A stretch of 64,000 nt of DNA. It comes from Cellulosimicrobium arenosum (GTDB lineage: Bacteria > Actinomycetota > Actinomycetes > Actinomycetales > Cellulomonadaceae). Shown here in pieces: positions 15,216 through 22,321 of the stretch. The stretch is from positions 62,001-126,000 of the forward strand of contig NZ_JACYHB010000004.1 of the NCBI RefSeq assembly GCF_014837295.1, given 5' to 3'. The notes under the pieces were generated by a model. The model saw only the letters and a list, made by a program, of their open reading frames with translations. It was not told the DNA's origin and did not search any database. Every line of letters begins with the position of its first letter. Position 1 is the first letter of the stretch. Position numbers and translations under genes: made by a program.

Positions 15216-15962
15216 ATGGCCTCGACCACCTCGAACGCCCCCGCCGCGACGACCACCCCCGTGCGACCCGGCGCGCTCGCCGAAGGCCTCGCCCTCGGCA
15301 CCCAGCTCGTCGTCGGCCAGTACCGCGTCGAGCTCGCCACCGGAACCTGGTGGTGGTCCGACGAGGTGTACGCGATGCACGGGTGGGCGCCGGGCGACGT
15401 CGTGCCGGGACTGGACGCCCTGCGCTCCCGCAAGCACCCCGACGACCGCTCCCGCGTCGTCAAGGCCGCGACCGAGTCGCTGCGTTCCGGCCGGCCGTTC
15501 TCGTGCTCGCACCGCATCGTCGACGGGCACGGACGCACGCGGTCCGTCGTCGTCACCGGGCAGGGGCGCCGCGACGACCGCGGACGCGTCGTCGAGATCG
15601 CCGGGTACGTCGTCGACGTCACACCGGTCCAGCGCGAGGTGCTCGAGCGCGAGTCGAACCGGGCCGTCACGCGCGCCTTCGTGAGCGCGGCCGTGATCGA
15701 GCAGGCCAAGGGCGTGCTCATGGCCGTGCACGGCATGGGGGACGTCGAGGCGGGACGGCTGCTCGCCGAACGCTCGGCGGCGACCGGTATCCCCGTCCAG
15801 GAGACCGCCGCGCAGGTCATGCGGGCGCTGTCGCGCGCGGGGGACCTCGGTCCGGCCGCGGACGCGACGCTCGAGGGAGCGTTCGCGGCGGTCAAGCCGG
15901 TCGCCCGCCCGCGAGCGCACGAGGCGCAGCTCGCACGCCGACGGGAGCCGGTCCGGTCCTGA
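15216..15962 (+). CDS. PAS-ANTAR RNA-binding regulator (first of two)
   Basis: 248 residues. Residues ~30-135 form a PAS fold (YRVELATGTWWWSDEVYAMH, KHPDDRSRVV, FSCSHRIVDGHGR). Residues ~150-215 are an ANTAR domain (AAVIEQAKGVLMAVHGMGDV, then ETAAQVMRAL), which in characterised proteins binds paired RNA hairpins and causes antitermination. The PAS ligand is unknown. SD GGGAGG is 5 nt before the ATG. It is a paralogue of the gene at 17152-17910. Confidence 0.85.
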   Translation: MASTTSNAPAATTTPVRPGALAEGLALGTQLVVGQYRVELATGTWWWSDEVYAMHGWAPGDVVPGLDALRSRKHPDDRSRVVKAATESLRSGRPFSCSHRIVDGHGRTRSVVVTGQGRRDDRGRVVEIAGYVVDVTPVQREVLERESNRAVTRAFVSAAVIEQAKGVLMAVHGMGDVEAGRLLAERSAATGIPVQETAAQVMRALSRAGDLGPAADATLEGAFAAVKPVARPRAHEAQLARRREPVRS

Positions 15963-16008
15963 CGGGTGTCGCACGCATGAGCTGAGCAGTGAAGGTCGTG
16001 ACTTCCGA

Positions 16009-16042
16009 GGTGCTGCCGACGACACCTGTCGTCGGCAGCACC
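16009..16042. terminator. 15-bp perfect hairpin after the PAS-ANTAR gene
   Basis: GGTGCTGCCGACGAC (16009-16023) and GTCGTCGGCAGCACC (16028-16042) enclose loop ACCT. It lies 47 nt after the stop and has no U tract. It is the only strong hairpin directly downstream of this gene. Confidence 0.7.
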
Positions 16043-16169
16043 CCGAAGGGCAGGGGCGGTTCCAGAGCCGGGGCCGTCCCCAGGAGCGGGTCCGCCGCGA
16101 GAGCGGCGGCGGCCATCTACCGGTCTGTGTCCGCCACACCTTGTGCGGGTGAGACGACCACCGCTCCCG

Positions 16170-16200
16170 GCCCCGCCCGGGCACTGCGCCCGGGCGGGGC
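16170..16200. promoter_or_regulatory. 13-bp perfect GC hairpin upstream of the GAF-ANTAR gene
   Basis: GCCCCGCCCGGGC (16170-16182) and GCCCGGGCGGGGC (16188-16200) enclose ACTGC. A TACCCT -10 candidate follows at 16221-16226, with SD GAAGGAG before the ATG at 16257. The hairpin therefore lies upstream of the likely transcription start and may be a second terminator or a protein-binding palindrome. Confidence 0.5.
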
Positions 16201-16256
16201 CCGCCGGGCCGGCGACCCTCTACCCTGGGGAGGAGAGCCCTCGAAGGAGCCGCACC

Positions 16257-17117
16257 ATGACCCACGACAGTGTCACCGCGACCGTCGCCGCAGGCGACGG
16301 AGCGACCTTGCCGCCGCCCGTCCCGGCACCGTCCCTCACGGAGGAGGTCGGCGGGGCCCAGCAAGCGTCGGCGACGGCGAACGACGTCGTACCCGACCTC
16401 GTGGCCGACGCCGCTCGGGTCCTCGCCGACGAGCCGACGCTGCAGCAGACCCTCGAACGCGCCGTCGAGCTCGCCGTCAAGATGGTCGACGGGTGCGAGT
16501 CCGCCGGCGTCTCGCTCGTGACCAGGGGGCGGATCGAGAGCCCCGCCGTCTCGGACGCGCTCGTGGCGCGCGGGGACGAGCTCCAGTACGAGCTGGGCGA
16601 GGGGCCGTGCCTCGACGCGGTGCGCGACCACGCGTTCGTCGAGTCTCCCGACGTCGCCGCGGACGACCGCTGGTCGGTCTGGGGGCCGAAGGTCCGCGCA
16701 GAGCTCGGTGTGCGGTCCATGCTGTGCGTGCAGCTCTACACGTCCAGCACCGCGCACGGTGCGCTCAACCTCTACTCGTCGGAGCCGGACCGGTTCGGTC
16801 ACGACGCGCAGCAGCTCGCGACGACGTTCGCCGCGGTCGCGGCGGCCGCGATCTCCGCCGCCCGGACGGAGGACCAGCTCCAGTCGGCCGTGCAGACCCG
16901 TACCCTGATCGGGCAGGCGCAGGGCATCGTCATGGAGCGCTACTCGTTGACGGCCGCGCGGGCGTTCGCGGTGCTGAGCAGGGTCTCGCAGGACGCCAAC
17001 ATCAAGCTCGTCGACATCGCGCGGGAGATCGTCTTGACCCGGCGCATCCCCGGGGTGCCGGAGAAGGGCGCGGGCTCCGACGGCAGGTCCGCGGCGGCAC
17101 TCCCCGACGCGGGGTGA
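16257..17117 (+). CDS. GAF-ANTAR transcriptional antitermination regulator
   Basis: 286 residues. Residues ~55-205 form a GAF domain (TLQQTLERAVELAVKMVDGC, ESAGVSLV, YELGEGPCLDAVRDHAFVE, SMLCVQLY). Residues ~215-275 form an ANTAR domain (SAVQTRTLIGQAQGIVMERY, LTAARAFAVLSRVSQDANI). GAF-ANTAR proteins are widespread in actinobacteria. The RLxxD-like segment GEGPCLDAV is typical. SD AAGGAG is ~7 nt before the ATG. It sits between two PAS-ANTAR genes. Confidence 0.88.
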   Translation: MTHDSVTATVAAGDGATLPPPVPAPSLTEEVGGAQQASATANDVVPDLVADAARVLADEPTLQQTLERAVELAVKMVDGCESAGVSLVTRGRIESPAVSDALVARGDELQYELGEGPCLDAVRDHAFVESPDVAADDRWSVWGPKVRAELGVRSMLCVQLYTSSTAHGALNLYSSEPDRFGHDAQQLATTFAAVAAAAISAARTEDQLQSAVQTRTLIGQAQGIVMERYSLTAARAFAVLSRVSQDANIKLVDIAREIVLTRRIPGVPEKGAGSDGRSAAALPDAG

Positions 17118-17151
17118 GCACGCCGACGCTCCGAGGTCCGAACCCTGCTCG

Positions 17152-17910
17152 TCAGACCGACCTCGAGCCCGTCTCCCGGTCCGGGGCAGCCGCGTCACCC
17201 GGTGCTTCCACGGCCAGGCTGTCCACGGCCACGCTGTCGATCAGCGCGTCCACCCGTGCGCGGGCGGCGCCGATCACGTCGCCGACGGTGCCGAGCCCGC
17301 CGACCAGTCGGCGCGAGAGCTCCCGGACGGGGACGTTCGAGTGGTTGGACCGCACGCGCAGCAGCTCGAACGCCTCGTCGGCCCCCACGCCGTACGCGAC
17401 CATCAGCACGCCCTTCGCCTGCTCGATCGTCGACCGTGAGGCGTCGGCGGCGCGGATCGACCGGCTGGCCTCCTCCCGCGCCGTCTCCTGCGACGGCTCG
17501 GTCACGTCGGTGAAGTACCCGACGACCTGCACGACCTCGCCCGTGCCGTCGTCGACCCGCGCCTCCCCGGTCACGGCGAGCGTGCGAGGGAGGCCGGACG
17601 CGTCCACGATGCGGTGCATGGAAGCGAACGGCTCGCCCGCCCGGACGCTGTGGAGCACGGTGCTCACGGCGCGGGCCCGGTCGTCGGGGTGCTTGTGCGC
17701 CAGGACGAGCCGCGTCGTGGGGACGACCTGGCCCGGCTCGAAACCGTGCATGCGGTACACCGCGTCGGACCACCACCAGGAGTCCTCGGCGACGTCGTAC
17801 CGGAACCTCCCGGCCGGCAGCGACGTCAGGGTGACGAGGGCGCGGACGGCCTCGGTGACGGCTGGGGAAGCGGCCCCGACATGGGGCGCGCGGGAGCGCA
17901 GGGCGTCCAT
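17152..17910 (-). CDS. PAS-ANTAR RNA-binding regulator (second)
   Basis: 252 residues. The PAS domain (FRYDVAEDSWWWSDAVYRMH, HKHPDDRAR, FASMHRIVDASG) and ANTAR domain (STIEQAKGVLMVAYGVGADE, AFELLRVRSNHSNVPVREL) are clearly paralogous to those of the gene at 15216-15962. The WWWSD and KHPDDR motifs are identical. SD GAGGA precedes the ATG. It is convergent with the GAF-ANTAR gene, with stops 34 nt apart. Confidence 0.85.
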   Translation of the reverse strand: MDALRSRAPHVGAASPAVTEAVRALVTLTSLPAGRFRYDVAEDSWWWSDAVYRMHGFEPGQVVPTTRLVLAHKHPDDRARAVSTVLHSVRAGEPFASMHRIVDASGLPRTLAVTGEARVDDGTGEVVQVVGYFTDVTEPSQETAREEASRSIRAADASRSTIEQAKGVLMVAYGVGADEAFELLRVRSNHSNVPVRELSRRLVGGLGTVGDVIGAARARVDALIDSVAVDSLAVEAPGDAAAPDRETGSRSV

Positions 17911-18023
17911 GAGGCGTGTCCTCGCTGGTCACAGGACGGAGCCGATTCCTGACCCCACGAGGGAGTACTTTAGCCCAGCGCTGCGACCGGGAGAGCGCTC
18001 CGGGAAGCGAGGAGGCACGGTGC

Positions 18024-18521
18024 ATGGACGACCAGCGTGAGGACGTCGGAGCGGACACGGACCGCGACGCGCGCGACGAGACCCCCGCGGAGAGGTCCGA
18101 CCGCAACTGGGCCGAGCTGCTGCAAGAGCTGCGCGTCATGCAGATGGGGGTGCAGATCCTCACCGGGTTTCTGCTGACCCTGCCGTTCCAGCAGCGGTTC
18201 GCCGACCTCGACGGCTTCCAGACGGGGGTCTACCTCGCCCTGGTGGCGCTCGCGGTGCTGTCGACAGGTCTGTTCATCACCCCGGTGAGCCTGCACCGGG
18301 CCCTCTTCCGGCAGCACCGCAAGAGGTCGCTCGTGACCCTGGGGGACCGGATCACGCGCATCGGCATCCTCGTCATGGCGTTCGTCGTCACCGGGACGGT
18401 CCTGCTGATCGTCGACGTCGTGGTCTCGCGGTCGACGGCGGTGTGGTGCGCCGGGATCGCGCTGGTCGCGCTCGTCGGGCTGTGGTTCGTCCTTCCCCGG
18501 CTTGTCCTCAGGAGCCGCTGA
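18024..18521 (+). CDS. DUF6328-type four-helix membrane protein
   Basis: 165 residues. An acidic cytoplasmic N-terminus is followed by NWAELLQELRVMQMGVQILT and about four transmembrane helices (LTGFLLTLPF, VYLALVALAVLSTGLFITPV, IGILVMAFVVTGTVLLIVDV, WCAGIALVALVGLWFVLPRL). The LxELRVxxxGVQ-LLT-PF pattern is that of DUF6328, of unknown function. SD GGAGG lies 9 nt before the ATG. Confidence 0.75.
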   Translation: MDDQREDVGADTDRDARDETPAERSDRNWAELLQELRVMQMGVQILTGFLLTLPFQQRFADLDGFQTGVYLALVALAVLSTGLFITPVSLHRALFRQHRKRSLVTLGDRITRIGILVMAFVVTGTVLLIVDVVVSRSTAVWCAGIALVALVGLWFVLPRLVLRSR

Positions 18522-18541
18522 CCGATCCGCGCCGGGCGCCG

Positions 18542-18547
18542 TAGGAT
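18542..18547 (+). promoter_or_regulatory. -10 element TAGGAT, leaderless promoter of the trio operon
   Basis: TAGGAT ends 7 nt before the GTG at 18555. The alternative ATG at 18546 lies inside the -10 itself, which argues against it as the start. Confidence 0.55.
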
Positions 18548-18554
18548 GCGGCGC

Positions 18555-19286
18555 GTGAGTCCTTCGCCGACACCCGCGCCGCGCGCCGCGCGACCGAGTC
18601 CGTCGAGGCGGTTCCTGGTCGTCTCCCTCGCGGTCGTCGTGGCCGTCGTCGGGCTCGGTGCCGGGATCGCGCTCGCGGGCGGGCTGGAGCGCGACACGTC
18701 CGGTGCCGGCACGCACCGGTCGGTCGCGGCGGGCGAGACGGTCGCGACCGGGGCGTTCGACCTGACCGTCACGTCGTGGGCGACCACGGACACGATCGGG
18801 CCCGACCCCGAGGCAGACGTCGACGCCCTCGCCGAGGCGGGCGCCGACGCCTGGCTCGTCGTGGTCCTCGACGTCCTCGACACGGACACCACGACCCGGA
18901 CCCTGAACGCGGCCGCGGTCACCCTGCCGGCGGACCTGCCGGGTGGCCTCGAGCTCGCCGCGGACGTCACGAGCTCGCGCGCGGAGACGACCCTGCTCGT
19001 CCGCGACGGTCATGGCTTCCCGGCGTTCCAGCCCGGTCTGACCGAGCAGGTGCTGCTCGCGTGGCCCGTGCGGGGAGACGCGGGCGGTGCGACGGAGCTC
19101 GACGTGAGCCTGCCGCTGTACGTCTACCGCGACATGTACATCGGGGGCGGGCGACGCTGGGCGGAGACCGGGGAGGACGTCGCGGTGCGGGTCCCGTCCG
19201 GGGAGGTCCCCACGGTGCAGGACCCGTCCGTGCCGCTCGACGACCTGTGGGCCGTGGAACCGGACGACGAGGGGGCCGGTACGTGA
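18555..19286 (+). CDS. Membrane-anchored extracellular beta-domain protein, trio member 1
   Basis: 243 residues: a basic N-terminus, one transmembrane helix (RRFLVVSLAVVVAVVGLGAG), then an extracytoplasmic domain opening with AGETVATGAFDLTVTSWAT, which resembles the start of DUF4352-like beta-sandwich domains. It has no catalytic motif and no cysteine. The GTG at 18555 is leaderless. Its stop overlaps the next start by GTGA. I do not recognise a function. The three consecutive genes share topology and probably form a complex or related cell-surface factors. Confidence 0.6.
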   Translation: MSPSPTPAPRAARPSPSRRFLVVSLAVVVAVVGLGAGIALAGGLERDTSGAGTHRSVAAGETVATGAFDLTVTSWATTDTIGPDPEADVDALAEAGADAWLVVVLDVLDTDTTTRTLNAAAVTLPADLPGGLELAADVTSSRAETTLLVRDGHGFPAFQPGLTEQVLLAWPVRGDAGGATELDVSLPLYVYRDMYIGGGRRWAETGEDVAVRVPSGEVPTVQDPSVPLDDLWAVEPDDEGAGT

Positions 19287-19882
19287 CCGCTCGACCCGCC
19301 CGCCGCTCCGGGACCGTCGTGACCGTCCTCCTGCTGGTCGTCGCCGTCCTCGTCGGGGCGGCGGTCGCGCGCGTGGACACGTGGTGGCCGGTGCTGACCG
19401 CGACGACGACGCGCGGCGACGTCGGCGACGAGGTCACCGCCGGGCCGCTGCGCGTGCGGGTGGACGGGGTCCGCACGGGCACGCTCCTCGTCGACCCGTA
19501 CTCGGAGCTGACGACCGGGGGCGTGTGGGTCGGGGTCGACATGGCGGTCTCGGGGACGCAGGCCGACGCGGGTCCTGGCAGCCTCCAGCTCAGGGACGCG
19601 GGCGGGATCGGCTACACGGCCACCACCCGGACGAGCAACCCGCTCGTCTACACCGCGCGCGCGCCGGACGTGCCGGAGGCGGGCACGGCCGTGTTCGAGG
19701 TCCCGGCCCAGGCGCTCGACGGCGACCTGGTCCTGCGCGTGCTCAGCGAGGTGGACGACGCCGACGGCGAGCGTCCGCAGGCGATCGCCGAGATCTCGCT
19801 CGGACGGGTCACCGGTCCGGCGCAGGACGACGTGCTCGAGCCGGTCGAGGTCGCGCTCGTCCCCGGGGGGTGGGGCGGATGA
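19283..19882 (+). CDS. Membrane-anchored extracellular beta-domain protein, trio member 2
   Basis: 199 residues: an N-terminal transmembrane helix (TVVTVLLLVVAVLVGAAVAR), then VGDEVTAGPLRVRVDGVRTG, the same opening pattern as its neighbours (G-D/E-x-V, then alternating hydrophobic residues). The C-terminal half is beta-rich with no recognised catalytic residues. The GTG start overlaps the previous stop, and the stop overlaps the next start by ATGA, so the three are translated together. Function is unknown. Confidence 0.6.
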   Translation: MTARPARRSGTVVTVLLLVVAVLVGAAVARVDTWWPVLTATTTRGDVGDEVTAGPLRVRVDGVRTGTLLVDPYSELTTGGVWVGVDMAVSGTQADAGPGSLQLRDAGGIGYTATTRTSNPLVYTARAPDVPEAGTAVFEVPAQALDGDLVLRVLSEVDDADGERPQAIAEISLGRVTGPAQDDVLEPVEVALVPGGWGG

Positions 19883-20451
19883 GCATCGGCTGGTGGCGCA
19901 CGAACGGCTGGTGGATCCCGGTGCTGGTCGTGGCGCTCGCTGCGCTGGGCGGCCTGTCGTGGCGCTCCGAGGCCGTGCAGACGTGGTGGACGATGCAGCC
20001 GCACCGTGCGCACGCGTCGGACGCCGAGGGCTGGGCCCAGGTCGGCGACGTGCGGTTCACGGTCGCCGGGTTCGAGCGCGTCGACTGGATCAGCGACGAG
20101 CTCGCGGGGCGGGTCGAGGCCCCGGAGGGGTACGCCCTGTGGGTGCTGGACCTCTCGGCACGGTCCGACGTCGCGCCGCCCGCGGACGGCGCGGAGACCG
20201 AGCCGACCTACACGTGCGCGAGCGAGCTGCGAGACACCGCGGGCCGCGTGTACGAGGTCGGCGCGTCCGCCCTGCCCGGCGCGCCCTACCCGGACGCGCT
20301 GATCTGCTCGGGGCCGGTGTCGGCCCGCTGGACGCAGTACTTCCTGACGCCTGACGACGCGGTGCCCGCGCAGGTGCGGGTGATCGACACGGAGCAGCTC
20401 CCGGACTACTGGTCGCTGCCCGTGGCCCCGGCGGACCCGAGCGGCTCGTAG
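19879..20451 (+). CDS. Membrane-anchored extracellular beta-domain protein, trio member 3
   Basis: 190 residues: one transmembrane helix (WWIPVLVVALAALGGLSW), a Trp-rich juxtamembrane region (VQTWWTMQPH), then WAQVGDVRFTVAGFERVDWI, matching the start of the beta domain in members 1 and 2. Two cysteines (in TYTCASEL and ALICSGP) could form a disulfide. The last 46 nt overlap the 3' end of the convergent membrane-protein gene. Function is unknown. Confidence 0.6.
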   Translation: MSIGWWRTNGWWIPVLVVALAALGGLSWRSEAVQTWWTMQPHRAHASDAEGWAQVGDVRFTVAGFERVDWISDELAGRVEAPEGYALWVLDLSARSDVAPPADGAETEPTYTCASELRDTAGRVYEVGASALPGAPYPDALICSGPVSARWTQYFLTPDDAVPAQVRVIDTEQLPDYWSLPVAPADPSGS

Positions 20452-21803
20452 GAGCACGGGCCCGGGGCGGGCTGCCGACGTCGTCGTACGCGCAGCGCCG
20501 ACGGCAGGCCGAGGTTCGCGAGCAGCGAGTCCGCGGCGGCGGCGAGGAGCGCGGTGGTGAGCACCTGGACGGCGATCCGCGCGACCGTCTCGAGAGGGCC
20601 CACGACCGCGCGCCAGACGGCGATGCCCGGCTGCCCCAGCACCGCTCCGGCCGCGCCGAGGACCGCCTGCTGGACCAGGGTCAGGACGGCGAACGCGATG
20701 CAGAACAGCAGGACCGCACCCCACCTGCTGCGCCACAGCATGCCGACCGCGCCCACGAGGCCTCCGAACCGGCGGCCGGGGTCGAGCATGAACTGCCATG
20801 CGGTGCGCGCGCGCGTCGTGCCGAGCGTGCGGTTGAACCGGTCCACGACCCTGGTGGTGCGGCCCGCGGTGGCGTCGTCCGCCGTCAGGTGCTCGGGGTC
20901 GACGACGTCGATCGCCTCCACGCCGTAGACGATCGTCCCGAGCGTCAACCACGCGAGCGGCACGACCAGCCCCGTGACGATGCCGGCGACGAGGAACGAC
21001 GTCACGGGTGCGACCGCGTCGGCCAGCACGCGCAGCGCCTCGACCTGCTCGACCACGTCCTGCCACCACGTGCGCAGGGAGACGACGACCGTGCGCGTCG
21101 TCCACCAGTCCCGGACCGTGCCGAGCAGGGCCGTCACGGTGAACGCGCCCACGACGATCCACACGACCTCGAAGTAGCCCGCGGCGATGCGCCACCACGC
21201 CGCGCGCGTCCCCGCGCTCGTGGTGGGAGCCCGGGCCGCGGAGCGCCGTGCGAGCCGCTCCAGCACCGTCCGCAGCACGAGAGCGCCGCAGACCGTGATC
21301 ACGACGACGCCGGCGAAGCCCTCGGGCACCGGCTCCGAGGTCGTGACGCCGGAGCCGGCCGCGATCGCGTGGTCCAGCGCCGCCTGGTCTATGTACCGCT
21401 GCCAGTCGTCCGAGAGGCCGCCGTAGAACTCGTAGATCACGAGGTAGGGCACCAGCACCGACCCGATCGAGCGGACCAGCGCCCGCACGTCGAGCCGGCC
21501 GCCCTCCTCGCGGCGCATGACGTGCAGCATCACCACGATCCCGATCACCGAGGCGAGCGGGGCCAGGCACAGCACGAGCATGCCGAGGACGCCCGAGACC
21601 GGCGCCACCACCAGGGCCGCGCGCAACGAGAGCTCGCGCAGCACCTCCGCGAGCACCGCGACCGCGACGAGCGCCGGCCAGTGGCGTGCGAGCAGGCGCG
21701 CGGCGTCGGTCACGACGTGCAGGCCGGACCGCACGAGCGAGCTGCCCGCGCCCTCGGCGGGCACGGGCGGTGCTGGACGCGGCGGGACGGTCGGGACGCT
21801 CAC
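20406..21803 (-). CDS. Polytopic membrane protein of unknown function
   Basis: 465 residues with about eight hydrophobic segments: ALVAVAVLAEVL, AALVVAPVSGVLGMLVLCLA, VIGIVVMLHVM, GFAGVVVITVCGALVLRTVL, FEVVWIVVGAFTVTALLG, VAGIVTGLVVPLAWLTLGTI, WGAVLLFCIAFAVLTLVQQA and AVQVLTTALLAAAADSL. The C-terminal tail is cytoplasmic and Arg/Pro-rich. I recognise no family. The GTG start has TAACCT 7 nt upstream. The gene is convergent with and overlaps the trio, so the two may influence each other transcriptionally. Confidence 0.6.
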   Translation of the reverse strand: MSVPTVPPRPAPPVPAEGAGSSLVRSGLHVVTDAARLLARHWPALVAVAVLAEVLRELSLRAALVVAPVSGVLGMLVLCLAPLASVIGIVVMLHVMRREEGGRLDVRALVRSIGSVLVPYLVIYEFYGGLSDDWQRYIDQAALDHAIAAGSGVTTSEPVPEGFAGVVVITVCGALVLRTVLERLARRSAARAPTTSAGTRAAWWRIAAGYFEVVWIVVGAFTVTALLGTVRDWWTTRTVVVSLRTWWQDVVEQVEALRVLADAVAPVTSFLVAGIVTGLVVPLAWLTLGTIVYGVEAIDVVDPEHLTADDATAGRTTRVVDRFNRTLGTTRARTAWQFMLDPGRRFGGLVGAVGMLWRSRWGAVLLFCIAFAVLTLVQQAVLGAAGAVLGQPGIAVWRAVVGPLETVARIAVQVLTTALLAAAADSLLANLGLPSALRVRRRRQPAPGPCSYEPLGSAGATGSDQ

Positions 21804-21810
21804 GCGCGCC

Positions 21811-21816
21811 AGGTTA
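21811..21816 (-). promoter_or_regulatory. -10 element TAACCT, leaderless promoter
   Basis: On the minus strand TAACCT is followed by 7 nt and the GTG at 21803. Confidence 0.5.
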
Positions 21817-21831
21817 GCGCGCGAGCTCGCG

Positions 21832-22104
21832 TCAGGACGTGCTCGAGGTGAGGCGCGCGACGAGCCCCTTGGCGCTGCGCCCGGCGTACCTGCGCGCCAG
21901 CACCGAGACCCCGGCGGCGACGGCGGCGAACGACACCGCGGAGACGATGCCGACCTCCTCGTCGTCGAGGTCCTCCGGGGCGTCGTGACCCGTGGCCCTG
22001 GCCCACACGAAGGAGACGAGCTTCTGCGCCAGCCAGCCCGCGGCGAGCGTCAGCGCGACGGTGCCGACCTTCACGGCCAGGGTCTGGTCCTCGTTGTCTG
22101 CCAC
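21832..22104 (-). CDS. DUF4235-type small membrane protein (first)
   Basis: 90 residues with two hydrophobic helices (KVGTVALTLAAGWLAQKLVS and VGIVSAVSFAAVAAGVSVLA) and the W-x-x-ATGHDAPEDLDDEE linker typical of DUF4235. Function is unknown. The GTG at 22104 has SD GGAGGA at 7 nt. A TACGGT -10 candidate (22153-22158, minus) lies divergent to the thiB promoter. A second DUF4235 gene lies at 26466-26783, on the far side of thiBPQ. Confidence 0.75.
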   Translation of the reverse strand: MADNEDQTLAVKVGTVALTLAAGWLAQKLVSFVWARATGHDAPEDLDDEEVGIVSAVSFAAVAAGVSVLARRYAGRSAKGLVARLTSSTS

Positions 22105-22188
22105 GGATGCTCCTCCAGCGGTGCGTCGGGGTTCGCGGGTGTGCTGCTCACCACCGTAGTGGGCCGTGGCCTGCGGTGTCGTGCGGTG

Positions 22189-22194
22189 TAGGCT
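22189..22194 (+). promoter_or_regulatory. -10 element TAGGCT of the thiBPQ operon
   Basis: TAGGCT ends about 9 nt before the first stem of the TPP riboswitch, so the transcript begins almost exactly at the aptamer. Confidence 0.5.
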
Positions 22195-22203
22195 CGCAGG
22201 GAA

Positions 22204-22316
22204 CGACAGGGGAGCCCCCACCCGCCGGCACGAGCCGGTCCGGGACCCGGGAGCTGAGAGTGCGGACCACCGCAGACCCTCGAACCTGACCCGGTTAGCA
22301 CCGGTGGAGGAAGTCG
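22204..22316 (+). ncRNA. TPP (THI-box) riboswitch
   Basis: All conserved parts appear in order: ACAGGGGAGCCC (P2 side), CTGAGAGTGCGG (22254 on), ACCGCAGACCC, then GAACCTGACCCGGTTAGCAC and CGGTGGAGGAAG. The closing stem P1 is CGAC (22204-22207) with GTCG (22313-22316). The only good Shine-Dalgarno, GGAGGA (22306-22311), lies inside the conserved 3' part of the aptamer. TPP binding would therefore hide the thiB ribosome-binding site, giving translational shut-off. This mechanism is inferred. Confidence 0.93.
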
Positions 22317-22321
22317 GAGAG

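Noticed and set aside
16009-16200. Two hairpins between ANTAR genes as an ANTAR target RNA
   Set aside because: ANTAR targets have two stems with six-base loops carrying A1 and G4. Here the loops are ACCT and ACTGC, the hairpins are ~130 nt apart, and the second lies upstream of the likely transcription start.
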